NCBI GenBank assembly: GCA_025964455.1
Contig: JAOPYU010000230.1
Location: forward strand, 1 to 7,233
Direction: 5' to 3'
DNA: 7,233 nt
Origin: Thermoleophilia bacterium
Lineage (GTDB): Bacteria > Actinomycetota > Thermoleophilia > Gaiellales > SKUG01
Shown here: positions 1 through 6,137 of the stretch, piece after piece
How the letters are laid out: every line of letters starts with the position of its first letter
Numbering within the stretch: position 1 is the stretch's first letter
Notes under the pieces: generated by a model
The model's database searches: none
The model's input: the letters and a program-made list of their open reading frames with translations, nothing else
What the model was told of the DNA's origin: nothing
Position numbers and translations under genes: made by a program

Positions 1-609
1 ATCGCGCGCGAGATGATGCTCGACCTCCCGACGGCCGCGGTGGTCGCCGGCACCGGACGCGACACGGTGCTGAAGGTCCAGGAGACCGTCAACGGATTCG
101 CGTTCCGCGTGTACGCGCACGACGACATCGTCGGCGTCGAGCTGGCGGGTGCCTCCAAGAACGTGATCGCGATCGCCGCCGGCGTGCTCGAGGGATCCGG
201 CTTCGGGGACAACGCGATCGCCGCGATGATGACTCGTGGCTTGGGGGAGATGGCGCGCCTCGGGCTCGCCCACGGCGCCCACCTGCAGACGTACCTCGGG
301 CTCGCGGGTGTCGGCGACCTCATGGTCACGTGCCGCAGCCCCCATTCGCGCAACCACCGCGCGGGGCGCCTGTTCGCCGACGGTCGCAAGCCGGCCGAGA
401 TCCGCGCCGAGATCGGGCAGGTCGTGGAAGGCATGCGCACTGCGCCAATCGTGCAGCAGATGGGCGTCGCTGCCGGAATCGAGATGCACATCTGTGACGC
501 CGTGGCCCAGGTCGTCGCCCACGACGTGCCCCTCCCAGAGGTCGTGCGCGGGCTGATGACCCGACCGCCCGGCCCAGAATTCCAGCACCCGGGCGAGTTC
601 TCGCTCTAG
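1..609 (+). CDS. gpsA: Glycerol-3-phosphate dehydrogenase [NAD(P)+], C-terminal part (5' end outside window)
   Basis: GpsA reduces dihydroxyacetone phosphate to sn-glycerol-3-phosphate in the cytoplasm, supplying the backbone for phospholipids. The frame is open from base 1 and ends at TAG 607-609, giving 202 visible residues; the family is usually about 330-340, so roughly 130-140 residues with the Rossmann NAD-binding fold are missing. The first codons (IARE) match the family's GPSFAxE segment. Then follow FRVYAHDDIVGVELAGASKNVIAIAAG-type sequence with the catalytic lysine at 157-159, GFGDNAIAAMMTRGLGEM, a GLAGVGDLMVTC segment, the SRN substrate-binding motif (Arg 349-351, Asn 352-354) and GQVVEGMRTA. 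All expected C-domain motifs are present, so the gene appears intact. The in-frame ATG at 13 is internal and not the start. A palindromic repeat begins about 20 bases after the stop and may serve as its 3' end structure. Confidence 0.96.
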   Translation: MAREMMLDLPTAAVVAGTGRDTVLKVQETVNGFAFRVYAHDDIVGVELAGASKNVIAIAAGVLEGSGFGDNAIAAMMTRGLGEMARLGLAHGAHLQTYLGLAGVGDLMVTCRSPHSRNHRAGRLFADGRKPAEIRAEIGQVVEGMRTAPIVQQMGVAAGIEMHICDAVAQVVAHDVPLPEVVRGLMTRPPGPEFQHPGEFSL

Positions 610-629
610 CGAGCCGCGCGCCCGATCTG

Positions 630-712
630 CCTGCAGGCATTTCGTGCGCCGATTCCTGATTCGTGTGCGTTGCACCGGACGAATCCGGAACTCGACGGCG
701 AAGTGCCTGCAC
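630..712. repeat. 83-bp palindromic repeat, copy 1
   Basis: This block matches 760-842 at 82 of 83 positions, with a constant offset of 130 bp. The only difference is A674 against G804. The core 632-711 is an imperfect palindrome with perfect 8-bp ends, TGCAGGCA and TGCCTGCA. As RNA it folds into one long hairpin: 632-644 pairs with 699-711 (one T-G wobble), then 647-648/696-697, 650-652/692-694, 653-656/687-690, 658-664/679-685 and an apical stem 665-668/672-675 with a GTT loop, about 33 pairs in all. ATCTG occurs immediately on both sides (625-629 and 713-717), which could be a target-site duplication. It starts 20 bp after gpsA. It could be a REP or MITE-like dispersed element, a terminator or a structured RNA; the sequence alone does not decide. 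Confidence 0.93.
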
Positions 713-759
713 ATCTGGTAGGCGTGGGAGCGGCTTGGTGAGTGCGCCTGCCCACCCGC

Positions 760-842
760 CCTGCAGGCATTTCGTGCGCCGATTCCTGATTCGTGTGCGT
801 TGCGCCGGACGAATCCGGAACTCGACGGCGAAGTGCCTGCAC
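760..842. repeat. 83-bp palindromic repeat, copy 2
   Basis: Second copy in the same orientation, separated from copy 1 by 47 bp of mostly unrelated sequence. It keeps the whole hairpin described for copy 1. The single substitution, G804, faces T796 in the apical stem and turns a T-A pair into a T-G pair, which is tolerated in + strand RNA. Unlike copy 1, the flanks (CCCGC on the left, GTGAC on the right) show no direct repeat. Copy 2 could therefore have arisen by tandem duplication of the whole 130-bp unit followed by drift of the spacer, or by an independent insertion whose flanks have decayed. No protein-coding content is credible inside it. Confidence 0.93.
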
Positions 843-900
843 GTGACGGAAGTGGGTCGGGGCCTTCGCGAGATCGCGAGACGGTCCGTGCGTGGGACGA

Positions 901-938
901 GGGAAGCTTGCGGGATGCTCGGGGGGCGGGGGCTTCCC
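901..938. repeat. Short inverted repeat upstream of first DUF3352 gene
   Basis: GGGAAGC at 901-907 and GCTTCCC at 932-938 are exact reverse complements, separated by 24 G-rich bases. It is not followed by a T-run, so it does not look like a classical intrinsic terminator. It sits about 16 bases upstream of a possible extended -10 element and could be a regulator site or chance. Apart from a 5-bp stem at 866-879 (TCGCG/CGCGA), nothing else stands out between the second palindromic repeat and this point. Confidence 0.3.
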
Positions 939-953
939 CTGCCGGTTGGTGAT

Positions 954-962
954 TGCTAGGTT
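954..962 (+). promoter_or_regulatory. Possible extended -10 promoter for the first DUF3352 gene
   Basis: TGCTAGGTT fits the extended -10 pattern TGnTAnnnT, with the hexamer TAGGTT at 957-962. No convincing -35 box lies 16-18 bases upstream, which is acceptable for extended -10 promoters. Initiation near 969 would give an untranslated leader of about 75 bases before the GTG at 1044. This is a pattern match only. Confidence 0.35.
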
Positions 963-1029
963 GCCGCGCGTCCGTGTCGCGACGGGATGCGAGGCCGAGG
1001 GGGCCGCACGTCGCGCGCACCATCAGATG

Positions 1030-1035
1030 AAGGGA
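1030..1035 (+). promoter_or_regulatory. Ribosome binding site that selects the GTG start at 1044
   Basis: AAGGGA lies 8 bases before the GTG at 1044, a normal Shine-Dalgarno spacing. It supports the GTG over the in-frame ATG at 987, which would add 19 mostly Arg/Gly/Ser residues in front of a well-formed lipoprotein signal peptide. Confidence 0.55.
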
Positions 1036-1043
1036 TCCAGCTC

Positions 1044-2645
1044 GTGAAGCTGTTCACACGTTTCGGCATTGCAGCCGTGGCCATCACCGGTGCCGCGTTC
1101 ATCGCCGCCGGCTGCGGCGGGTCCGGAGGCGGCTCGGCCGCGTCTGACGCTGCCACCAACTCCAAGGCGCTCGATTACGTCCCCAAGGACGCGATCGGCT
1201 ACGCCGTGTTCGACACCGATTTCTCCGGCGACAACTGGAAGCAGTTCTCCAAGCTCGCCGGCGCGTTCGACAAGGACTTCGAGGGTGTCGAGCAGGAGCT
1301 CTCCAAGGAGGCCAAGGACTCCAAGGATCCGGTCGACTTCGAGAAGGACGTCGACCCGTGGCTGGGCAAGACCGGCGGCGCCGCGCTGCTGGCCGTCACC
1401 AAGGACGGCGACGACGCCGAGTTCTTCGCCTGGGTCGAGATCGATGATCGCAAGAAGTTCGACGACTTCGCCAAGGACCGCGACGAGTTCAAGAAGGGCG
1501 ACAAGGTCGGCGACTTCACGACCTACACGAGCACCGATGACGACGAGATGGTCCTCGGCGTCTCGGACGACCTCGCCATCATCACCGACTCCGAGGCCCA
1601 GCTGAAGGAGACGGTCGAGTACGACGGTGACTCGATCTCCGACGTCGACGGCGTGGACGAGGCGGTCGACGAGGCCGGCGACGACGCGCTCGCGACGATC
1701 GTGTTCACGGGCCAGGGCGTGCGCAAGGCGCTCTCGTCCAACGCCCAGCTCAAGGCTGCGGCAAATGCCAAGGAGCTCAAGGACTTCAAGGCAGCTGCCG
1801 TGTCCTTCGGCGCCGAGGACGAGGGTATGCACGTACGCGCCTACGGCGTCAGCGACGGCGAGAAGACGGTCAAGAACGGCACCAACGAGGTCTTCACCGA
1901 CCTGCCCGGTGACACCGTGTTCGCAGTCGGCGGCACCGACTTCGGCGGCGGTCTCAAGACCATCGCCGAGGAAGCCGGCAAGGACAACGCCCAGATCCAG
2001 CAGGGCGTAGGCGCGCTGAGCGGCCTGCTCGGCGTCGACATCGACGACATCGCCAAGGCGTTCGAGGGTGACTTCGCCCTCGGGCTCAGCGGGACCGACG
2101 AGGGCCTCGGCGGCCTGGTCGGAGGCGTCGCCGGTGCAGCGATGGGCGGCGGCAACCTCTCCGGCTCCGACGCGGCGGCGCTCGCCAAGTCCGGTGCGGT
2201 CGTCCTCGCGTTCGAGGAGACCGGGACCGCTTCCGACACGCTCGACAAGATCGTCGGTGCGGCCGGTGGCTTCATCGGCGCGGGTGGGGCTCCCAAGTCC
2301 GGCACGCAGGGCGACTTCGAGACGAAGGAGCTGACGGTCGCCGGCGGCATCCCGATCACGACCGCAGCGTCCGACGACGTCGCAGGGATCGCGATCGGCA
2401 CCGATGTGTTCAGCACGTGGGGCGATGAGGGCCTGGGCGACAACGATGCCTACAAGGCGGCGTGGAAGGCAGCGGATGGTCCCGACGAGACCGGCGGCAA
2501 CATCTGGGTCGATGCCGGCCGCATCGCCAAGCTCGCCAACCTCGAGGGCAAGGACGACGTCGAGCTCGGCGGCCTGGTTGGCTGGGTCGAGGCCGACGAC
2601 TCCAACGCGAGCTTCGACCTGTTCCTCCACATCGAGAGCAAGTAA
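1044..2645 (+). CDS. DUF3352-type predicted lipoprotein A (acidic, two-repeat)
   Basis: A 533-residue protein of unknown function that resembles the DUF3352 family seen in Solirubrobacterales and relatives; I recognise the family by its overall pattern, not by a search. From the GTG start the N-terminus reads KLFTRFGIAAVAITGAAFIAAGC: a short positive region, a hydrophobic stretch and a lipobox-like AAGC with the lipidated cysteine at residue 24. A Gly/Ser linker follows, so the mature protein should be anchored at the outer face of the membrane. Residues about 43-283 and 284-533 look like two copies of one module. Each opens with a P-x-D-hydrophobic strand (YVPKDAIGYAVFDTDF; DLPGDTVFAVGGTDF) and later has a D-x-D-hydrophobic segment and a strand set near the FFAWVEIDD and VVLAFEETG segments. 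Composition is very acidic (about 30% Asp+Glu over residues 43-212) and Lys-rich but Arg-poor. A Gly-rich stretch lies near 353-375. It may be cotranscribed with the paralogue 51 bases downstream. Confidence 0.82.
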   Translation: MKLFTRFGIAAVAITGAAFIAAGCGGSGGGSAASDAATNSKALDYVPKDAIGYAVFDTDFSGDNWKQFSKLAGAFDKDFEGVEQELSKEAKDSKDPVDFEKDVDPWLGKTGGAALLAVTKDGDDAEFFAWVEIDDRKKFDDFAKDRDEFKKGDKVGDFTTYTSTDDDEMVLGVSDDLAIITDSEAQLKETVEYDGDSISDVDGVDEAVDEAGDDALATIVFTGQGVRKALSSNAQLKAAANAKELKDFKAAAVSFGAEDEGMHVRAYGVSDGEKTVKNGTNEVFTDLPGDTVFAVGGTDFGGGLKTIAEEAGKDNAQIQQGVGALSGLLGVDIDDIAKAFEGDFALGLSGTDEGLGGLVGGVAGAAMGGGNLSGSDAAALAKSGAVVLAFEETGTASDTLDKIVGAAGGFIGAGGAPKSGTQGDFETKELTVAGGIPITTAASDDVAGIAIGTDVFSTWGDEGLGDNDAYKAAWKAADGPDETGGNIWVDAGRIAKLANLEGKDDVELGGLVGWVEADDSNASFDLFLHIESK

Positions 2646-2682
2646 GCACCACGCAGCTCTGCGGGGCGGACGCGGCGGCCGG

Positions 2683-2688
2683 TACACT
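2683..2688 (+). promoter_or_regulatory. -10 box (TACACT) for second lipoprotein gene, probably leaderless
   Basis: TACACT fits the actinobacterial TAnnnT consensus and ends 8 bases before the GTG at 2697, so transcription would begin at or next to the start codon. No Shine-Dalgarno sequence lies in the expected place. The -35 region (about 2660-2665) has no TTGAC-like match. The same hexamer precedes metK. The 51-bp gap also holds a small 2652-2663 stem (CGCAG/CTGCG), too weak to call a terminator. Confidence 0.5.
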
Positions 2689-2696
2689 CGGCAGCC

Positions 2697-4343
2697 GTGT
2701 TCGCCCCGCGCTTCTTCCCACACGCTTCTCGCGCAGCCATCGGGCTGCTGCTCCTCCTCGTCGGGGCCTTCGTCGCCGTCGGCTGCACGGTCCCGGGCGC
2801 GGGTCGCCTGGAAGGGCCGCCCGAGGACCTCCCGGCCGTGCTCGACTACGTCACGGCCGACGCGCTGACGACCACGCTGCTCGACGCCGACCCCGCGGCG
2901 AAGCGATGGGCGCGCTTCGAGACCGCGCTCGGCGCCGGTGATGCCAACCTCGCGCTCGCCCCGCACTGGGAGCGCTTCCTTGGTGCGGAAGCGACCCCGA
3001 CCGCGGCCGCTGCCTGGGCGGGCGATGTGACCGGCACCGCGCGCTACACGATCGATCGCGCATCGACTTCGGCCGACGATGCATCGCTGCTCTGGTTCGC
3101 TGGCGTGCGCTCGCGAGCGAAGCTCGAGGACTGGCTTCGGGAGCACGGCTGGAAGCGGGCCAAGGGCGACCTGGGTGGTGAGCTGGGCGCCGGGTTCGAC
3201 GTGTGGATCGCGACCGAGGACGTCGACGGCGCGGAAGCAGGCGCCCTGGGCGTCTCCTCGAAGGCGCTGCTGGGCGCGCGCAACCGCCCCGCCCTGCGCG
3301 AGCTCGTGGCAGCCGCCGACCGCTATGCCTTCCCAGACCGAAAGGCGCTCGCCGACTACGCGGTCGATGCGCACGCCGCGTCGCCCGTTGCCGTGCTCTT
3401 CCGCACCGACCTGCTGCGCACCCAGGTGCGCCGCCTCGTGGAGGAGGACCCTGCCATGCTCGAGCTGGTGCGCTGGACGACCGTCTCCAAGCTGCTGCTC
3501 GCGGCGCGCGACGGTTGGTTCGGCCTCGCGCCGCCGATCGACGCATCGCGCGATTCGGTGCGCATCATCGGCAAGGTCGACTGGGTCGCGGACCTCGCGC
3601 CCGACCTCAGGCTCAAGCCAGCTGACCGCGCGCTCCTCGCCGAGTTCGTTCCCGACGCATCGATCGCCGTTGCCCTGCACGACCCGGGCCAGGTGCTCGA
3701 GGACGCCATCAACGGCATCACGCGCGGCGGCAACCAGTTCGCCACCGAGGGCGACGTGAAGGATGCCGGCAAGCGGGTGGACCTGCTCGAGCTGCTCGAG
3801 GACCTCGACGGGGATGCAGCGATCGCCCACGATGCGCGGCGTGGCACCTACCTCGCCACGATCAGGACGGACGCCGGCGAGATCGAGGCGCGGGTGCGCG
3901 AGGCGCTTGACCTGGCCGAGCTTCCCGCACGCGTGGACGCCGTCGACGGCGGCGTGGGCATCCTCGTCAATCCGAACGGAGGCAACATCGCCCCGTACTC
4001 GGTGACCGGATCACGTGATCTCACCAACCCCGAGGGGGCACTCGCGACCGCCTTCGCGCCCGCCGGGAAGCCGCCGCGCCCGCCCATCGCCTGGCTCTGG
4101 CAGGGCGGCACGCAGTGCGACGGACCGACAGCCGGGTGGGTGACCTACGACGGGGTCGAGCGCTTCACGTTCTCCCTCGATGTCGCCGCCTCCCCGTCGT
4201 CCGAGGAATCGCGCGCACCGTGTGGTCGCGCCTCCGCCTTCGACGGACTGCGCCGGGTGGTGGCGGGCGATCGCTGGCAGCGGCTGACCCGCGCGCGGCC
4301 AGCGCTCGAGCCCGAGGCCACGGCTCCGACCCCGCGCCGCTGA
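2697..4343 (+). CDS. DUF3352-like predicted lipoprotein B (arginine-rich paralogue)
   Basis: A 548-residue protein of unknown function. It begins at GTG with a clear lipoprotein signal peptide: FAPRFFPHASRAA, the hydrophobic run IGLLLLLVGAFVAV, then VAVGC with the lipidated Cys at residue 30. The mature part starts like its neighbour (LDYVTADALTTTLLDAD at 49 against LDYVPKDAIGYAVFDTD in protein A), and a second similar module opens at about residue 317 with FVPDASIAVALHD. So both proteins share a signal, linker and two-module plan, which suggests an old gene duplication with strong divergence. B is Arg-rich and Lys-poor, the reverse of A. Two cysteines late in the protein (474 and 509) could form a disulfide outside the membrane. 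The C-terminus ends in a short Pro/Arg-rich tail. An extracytoplasmic, membrane-anchored location is likely; the activity is unknown, and no catalytic motif was seen. Assignment to DUF3352 rests on resemblance to protein A and is less sure than for A. Confidence 0.8.
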   Translation: MFAPRFFPHASRAAIGLLLLLVGAFVAVGCTVPGAGRLEGPPEDLPAVLDYVTADALTTTLLDADPAAKRWARFETALGAGDANLALAPHWERFLGAEATPTAAAAWAGDVTGTARYTIDRASTSADDASLLWFAGVRSRAKLEDWLREHGWKRAKGDLGGELGAGFDVWIATEDVDGAEAGALGVSSKALLGARNRPALRELVAAADRYAFPDRKALADYAVDAHAASPVAVLFRTDLLRTQVRRLVEEDPAMLELVRWTTVSKLLLAARDGWFGLAPPIDASRDSVRIIGKVDWVADLAPDLRLKPADRALLAEFVPDASIAVALHDPGQVLEDAINGITRGGNQFATEGDVKDAGKRVDLLELLEDLDGDAAIAHDARRGTYLATIRTDAGEIEARVREALDLAELPARVDAVDGGVGILVNPNGGNIAPYSVTGSRDLTNPEGALATAFAPAGKPPRPPIAWLWQGGTQCDGPTAGWVTYDGVERFTFSLDVAASPSSEESRAPCGRASAFDGLRRVVAGDRWQRLTRARPALEPEATAPTPRR

Positions 4344-4430
4344 TCGCTCGAGCCAGCCCAACCACACCACTAGGGATTCGATACAGTAGCTTCCCAATCG
4401 ATAGTGACGAGGTTGCTTCGTGACGTGGAC

Positions 4431-4436
4431 TACACT
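4431..4436 (+). promoter_or_regulatory. -10 box (TACACT) of the metK promoter
   Basis: TACACT lies in a relatively AT-rich part of the 149-bp gap before metK and is identical to the hexamer before the second lipoprotein gene. Initiation about 7 bases downstream would give a leader of roughly 50 bases. No good -35 box is at the usual distance. TGACG occurs at 4405-4409 and again at 4421-4425, and related ATTCGATA/AATCGATA octamers lie at 4376-4383 and 4396-4403, possible regulator contacts 16 and 20 bp apart. Confidence 0.5.
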
Positions 4437-4450
4437 GAACGGCACCCTGA

Positions 4451-4472
4451 CCCGCGCCTGACCCGGCGCGGG
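4451..4472 (+). other. GC-rich hairpin in the metK 5' leader
   Basis: CCCGCGCC at 4451-4458 pairs perfectly with GGCGCGGG at 4465-4472, leaving a six-base loop TGACCC. The stem ends only 8 bases before the Shine-Dalgarno GGAGG, and it falls inside the predicted leader. The loop sequence is part of a TGACCCG heptamer that occurs at 4448-4454, 4459-4465 and 4494-4500, the last overlapping the start codon. With no T-run it is not a classical terminator. It could affect translation or mRNA stability, or be a product of GC-rich sequence. No known SAM riboswitch architecture was recognised. Confidence 0.6.
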
Positions 4473-4480
4473 AGCCCCTT

Positions 4481-4485
4481 GGAGG
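4481..4485 (+). promoter_or_regulatory. Ribosome binding site deciding the TTG start of metK
   Basis: GGAGG is followed after 7 bases by TTG at 4493, the best-spaced start in this frame. It places the conserved [13 protein letters not shown] block at the position normal for MetK. Confidence 0.75.
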
Positions 4486-4492
4486 CAGCGAG

Positions 4493-5719
4493 TTGACCCG
4501 CAACAGCGAGTACCTGTTCACCTCGGAATCCGTGACCGAGGGCCATCCCGACAAGATGGCCGACCAGATCAGCGATGCCATCCTCGACGCGATCCTCGCG
4601 CAGGACCCGCTCGCCCGCGTCGCCTGTGAGACCTTCGTCACGACCGGCCTCGCCGTCGTCGGCGGAGAGGTCACCACCTCCTCCTTCGTGGACGTCCAGC
4701 AGATCGTGCGCGACACGATCCTGCAGATCGGCTACGACAGCTCCAAGATCGGATTCGATGGCCGTACTGCCGGCGTGCTCGTCGCGCTCGACGAGCAGAG
4801 CCGCGACATCGCCCAGGGCGTCGACACCGGCCTCGAGGTGCGCGAAGGCGGCGTCGAGGACTACGACCAGCACGGCGCCGGCGACCAGGGCATGATGTTC
4901 GGCTACGCGGTCGACGAGACGCCCGAGCTGATGCCGCTGCCGATCACGCTCGCCCACGGCCTCACTCGCCGCCTGGCAGACGTGCGCCGCTCCGGCGAGG
5001 TGCCGTACCTGCGCCCCGACGGCAAGGCCCAGGTCACGGTCCGCTACGGCATCGACGAGCGCCCTGTCGCGATCGACACCGTGGTCGTCTCCACCCAGCA
5101 CGCGCGCTCGCACGACGGCGAGGTCCTGACGAGCGACGGGCGCCTGCGCACCGACGTGATCGAGCAGGTCATCAAGCCAGTGCTCGGCGACTGGTGGAAC
5201 GACGACATCAAGATCTACGTCAATCCCACGGGCGTGTTCGTGCTCGGCGGGCCGCACGCGGATGCCGGCCTCACCGGCCGCAAGATCATCGTCGACACCT
5301 ACGGCGGAGCCGCCCACCACGGTGGCGGCGCATTCAGCGGCAAGGACGCGACCAAGGTCGACCGCAGCGCCGCATACGCCGCGCGTTGGGTCGCCAAGAA
5401 CGTCGTCAGCGCGGGCCTTGCGCGCCGCTGCGAGGTCCAGGTGGCCTACGCGATCGGCGTCGCGAATCCGGTGAGCCTCAACGTCAACACCTTCGGGACC
5501 GGCACGGTCGACCACGGTCGCATCGAATCCGCCATCCGCGAGGTCTTCGACCTGCGCCCCGCCGCGATCATCGCCCAGCTCGACCTGCGTCGACCCATCT
5601 ACCTGCAGACCGCGGCATACGGGCACTTCGGTCGTCCGGACCTCGACCTGCCATGGGAGCGCCTCGACCGCGTCGACGCGCTCAAGGCCGCCGCGGCGAA
5701 CGAGATCGTCACCGCCTGA
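4493..5719 (+). CDS. metK: S-adenosylmethionine synthase (methionine adenosyltransferase)
   Basis: MetK makes S-adenosylmethionine from methionine and ATP, releasing phosphate and pyrophosphate; it is a cytoplasmic, normally tetrameric enzyme needing Mg and K. The 408-residue product is within the usual family range. Visible signatures are [13 protein letters not shown] near the N-terminus (catalytic-type His18, then Asp20 and Lys21), [11 protein letters not shown] at 128-138 (the first family signature) and GGGAFSGKD at 277-285 (the second, ATP triphosphate-binding signature, Lys284). The TTG start is supported by GGAGG 7 bases upstream. The gene has its own promoter region and a GC hairpin in the leader, so expression may be tuned at the RNA level, though this is inferred. 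The stop is four bases from the next ATG, so the following VOC gene is probably cotranslated from the same message. No truncation or missing key residue was seen. Confidence 0.99.
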   Translation: MTRNSEYLFTSESVTEGHPDKMADQISDAILDAILAQDPLARVACETFVTTGLAVVGGEVTTSSFVDVQQIVRDTILQIGYDSSKIGFDGRTAGVLVALDEQSRDIAQGVDTGLEVREGGVEDYDQHGAGDQGMMFGYAVDETPELMPLPITLAHGLTRRLADVRRSGEVPYLRPDGKAQVTVRYGIDERPVAIDTVVVSTQHARSHDGEVLTSDGRLRTDVIEQVIKPVLGDWWNDDIKIYVNPTGVFVLGGPHADAGLTGRKIIVDTYGGAAHHGGGAFSGKDATKVDRSAAYAARWVAKNVVSAGLARRCEVQVAYAIGVANPVSLNVNTFGTGTVDHGRIESAIREVFDLRPAAIIAQLDLRRPIYLQTAAYGHFGRPDLDLPWERLDRVDALKAAAANEIVTA

Positions 5720-5723
5720 TCGC

Positions 5724-6119
5724 ATGACGCACGTTCGCGCGCTCACCCCGTTCGTGCACGTCGCCGACGTGCGCCGATCGGTCGGCTGGTACCAGGCGCT
5801 CGGCATGCGGCTCGAGCGTGTCTGGCCTGAAGGACCGGACGAGATCCAGTGGGCGCACCTCGCCGTCGAGGACGCGCAGATCATGCTGCAGCGGGCCAGC
5901 GAGCCAGTCGACTGCGGCGCACAGGGCGTGCTGTTCTACACCTTCGTCGACGACCTCGAGGCCTTCGTCCGCCTGCTCGAGAACAAGGGCATCGAAGCGG
6001 GTCCGATCACCGACGGAACGCCGGGTCCGCGCCGCGAGGCACGGCTCGCGGATCCCGATGGCTACGTCGTCATGGTCGCCGAGATCGAGCGGGCGACGGC
6101 CACCGACCCGGTGGCATGA
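5724..6119 (+). CDS. VOC superfamily (glyoxalase/bleomycin-resistance fold) protein
   Basis: A 131-residue single VOC module, the usual length for the family. It begins with TPFVHVADVRRSVGWYQALGM, the typical first strand and helix with a Trp-Tyr pair. A mid-domain strand set follows (EIQWAHLAVEDAQIMLQ), then the second half-module GVLFYTFVDDLEAFVRLLENKG, and it ends with the classic ADPDGYVVMVAEI. His12, His45 and Glu120 are at plausible metal-site positions, so a metal-dependent lyase, isomerase or dioxygenase-like activity is possible. The family also includes binding proteins without metal, and the substrate cannot be named. The ATG is four bases after the metK stop with no evident Shine-Dalgarno, which points to translational coupling. 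The position behind metK need not imply a role in SAM metabolism. Confidence 0.9.
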   Translation: MTHVRALTPFVHVADVRRSVGWYQALGMRLERVWPEGPDEIQWAHLAVEDAQIMLQRASEPVDCGAQGVLFYTFVDDLEAFVRLLENKGIEAGPITDGTPGPRREARLADPDGYVVMVAEIERATATDPVA

Positions 6120-6124
6120 CCCGC

Positions 6125-6130
6125 TATCGT
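6125..6130 (+). promoter_or_regulatory. -10 box (TATCGT) for priA, probably leaderless
   Basis: TATCGT fits TAnnnT and ends 7 bases before the GTG at 6138, so the transcript would begin at the start codon. There is no Shine-Dalgarno sequence in the 18-bp gap after the VOC stop. The arrangement mirrors the second lipoprotein gene. priA could also be read from the metK promoter. Confidence 0.45.
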
Positions 6131-6137
6131 TCGCGGG

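Noticed and set aside
630..842. CRISPR array
   Set aside because: Only two units of 83 bp with a 47-bp spacer and no cas genes; repeat length and long-hairpin shape are wrong for CRISPR.
606..959. Small open frames on both strands across the gpsA-lipoprotein gap
   Set aside because: They read through the palindromic repeats, so their peptides repeat the same segment. They have no ribosome site and no family resemblance.
987..1043. ATG at 987 as start of lipoprotein A
   Set aside because: It adds an Arg/Gly-rich 19-residue extension before the signal peptide, whereas GTG 1044 has a well-spaced AAGGGA and gives a normal lipoprotein signal.
2652..2663. Intrinsic terminator between the two lipoprotein genes
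   Set aside because: Only a 4-5 bp stem with a minimal loop and no T-run.
1023..3830. 935-codon open frame on the - strand covering both lipoprotein genes
   Set aside because: It is codon-aligned with both sense genes, which share a phase. Antisense stops there would need TTA, CTA or TCA sense codons, which are rare at this GC content. The sense proteins have signal peptides and family resemblance; the antisense product has none.
4431..4492. SAM riboswitch upstream of metK
   Set aside because: The predicted leader is only about 50 bases and shows one hairpin; no multi-helix junction or SAM-II type pseudoknot could be drawn.
4430..5884. 484-codon open frame on the - strand over metK
   Set aside because: Codon-aligned shadow of metK, whose sense reading is certain; the antisense product shows no recognisable domain.
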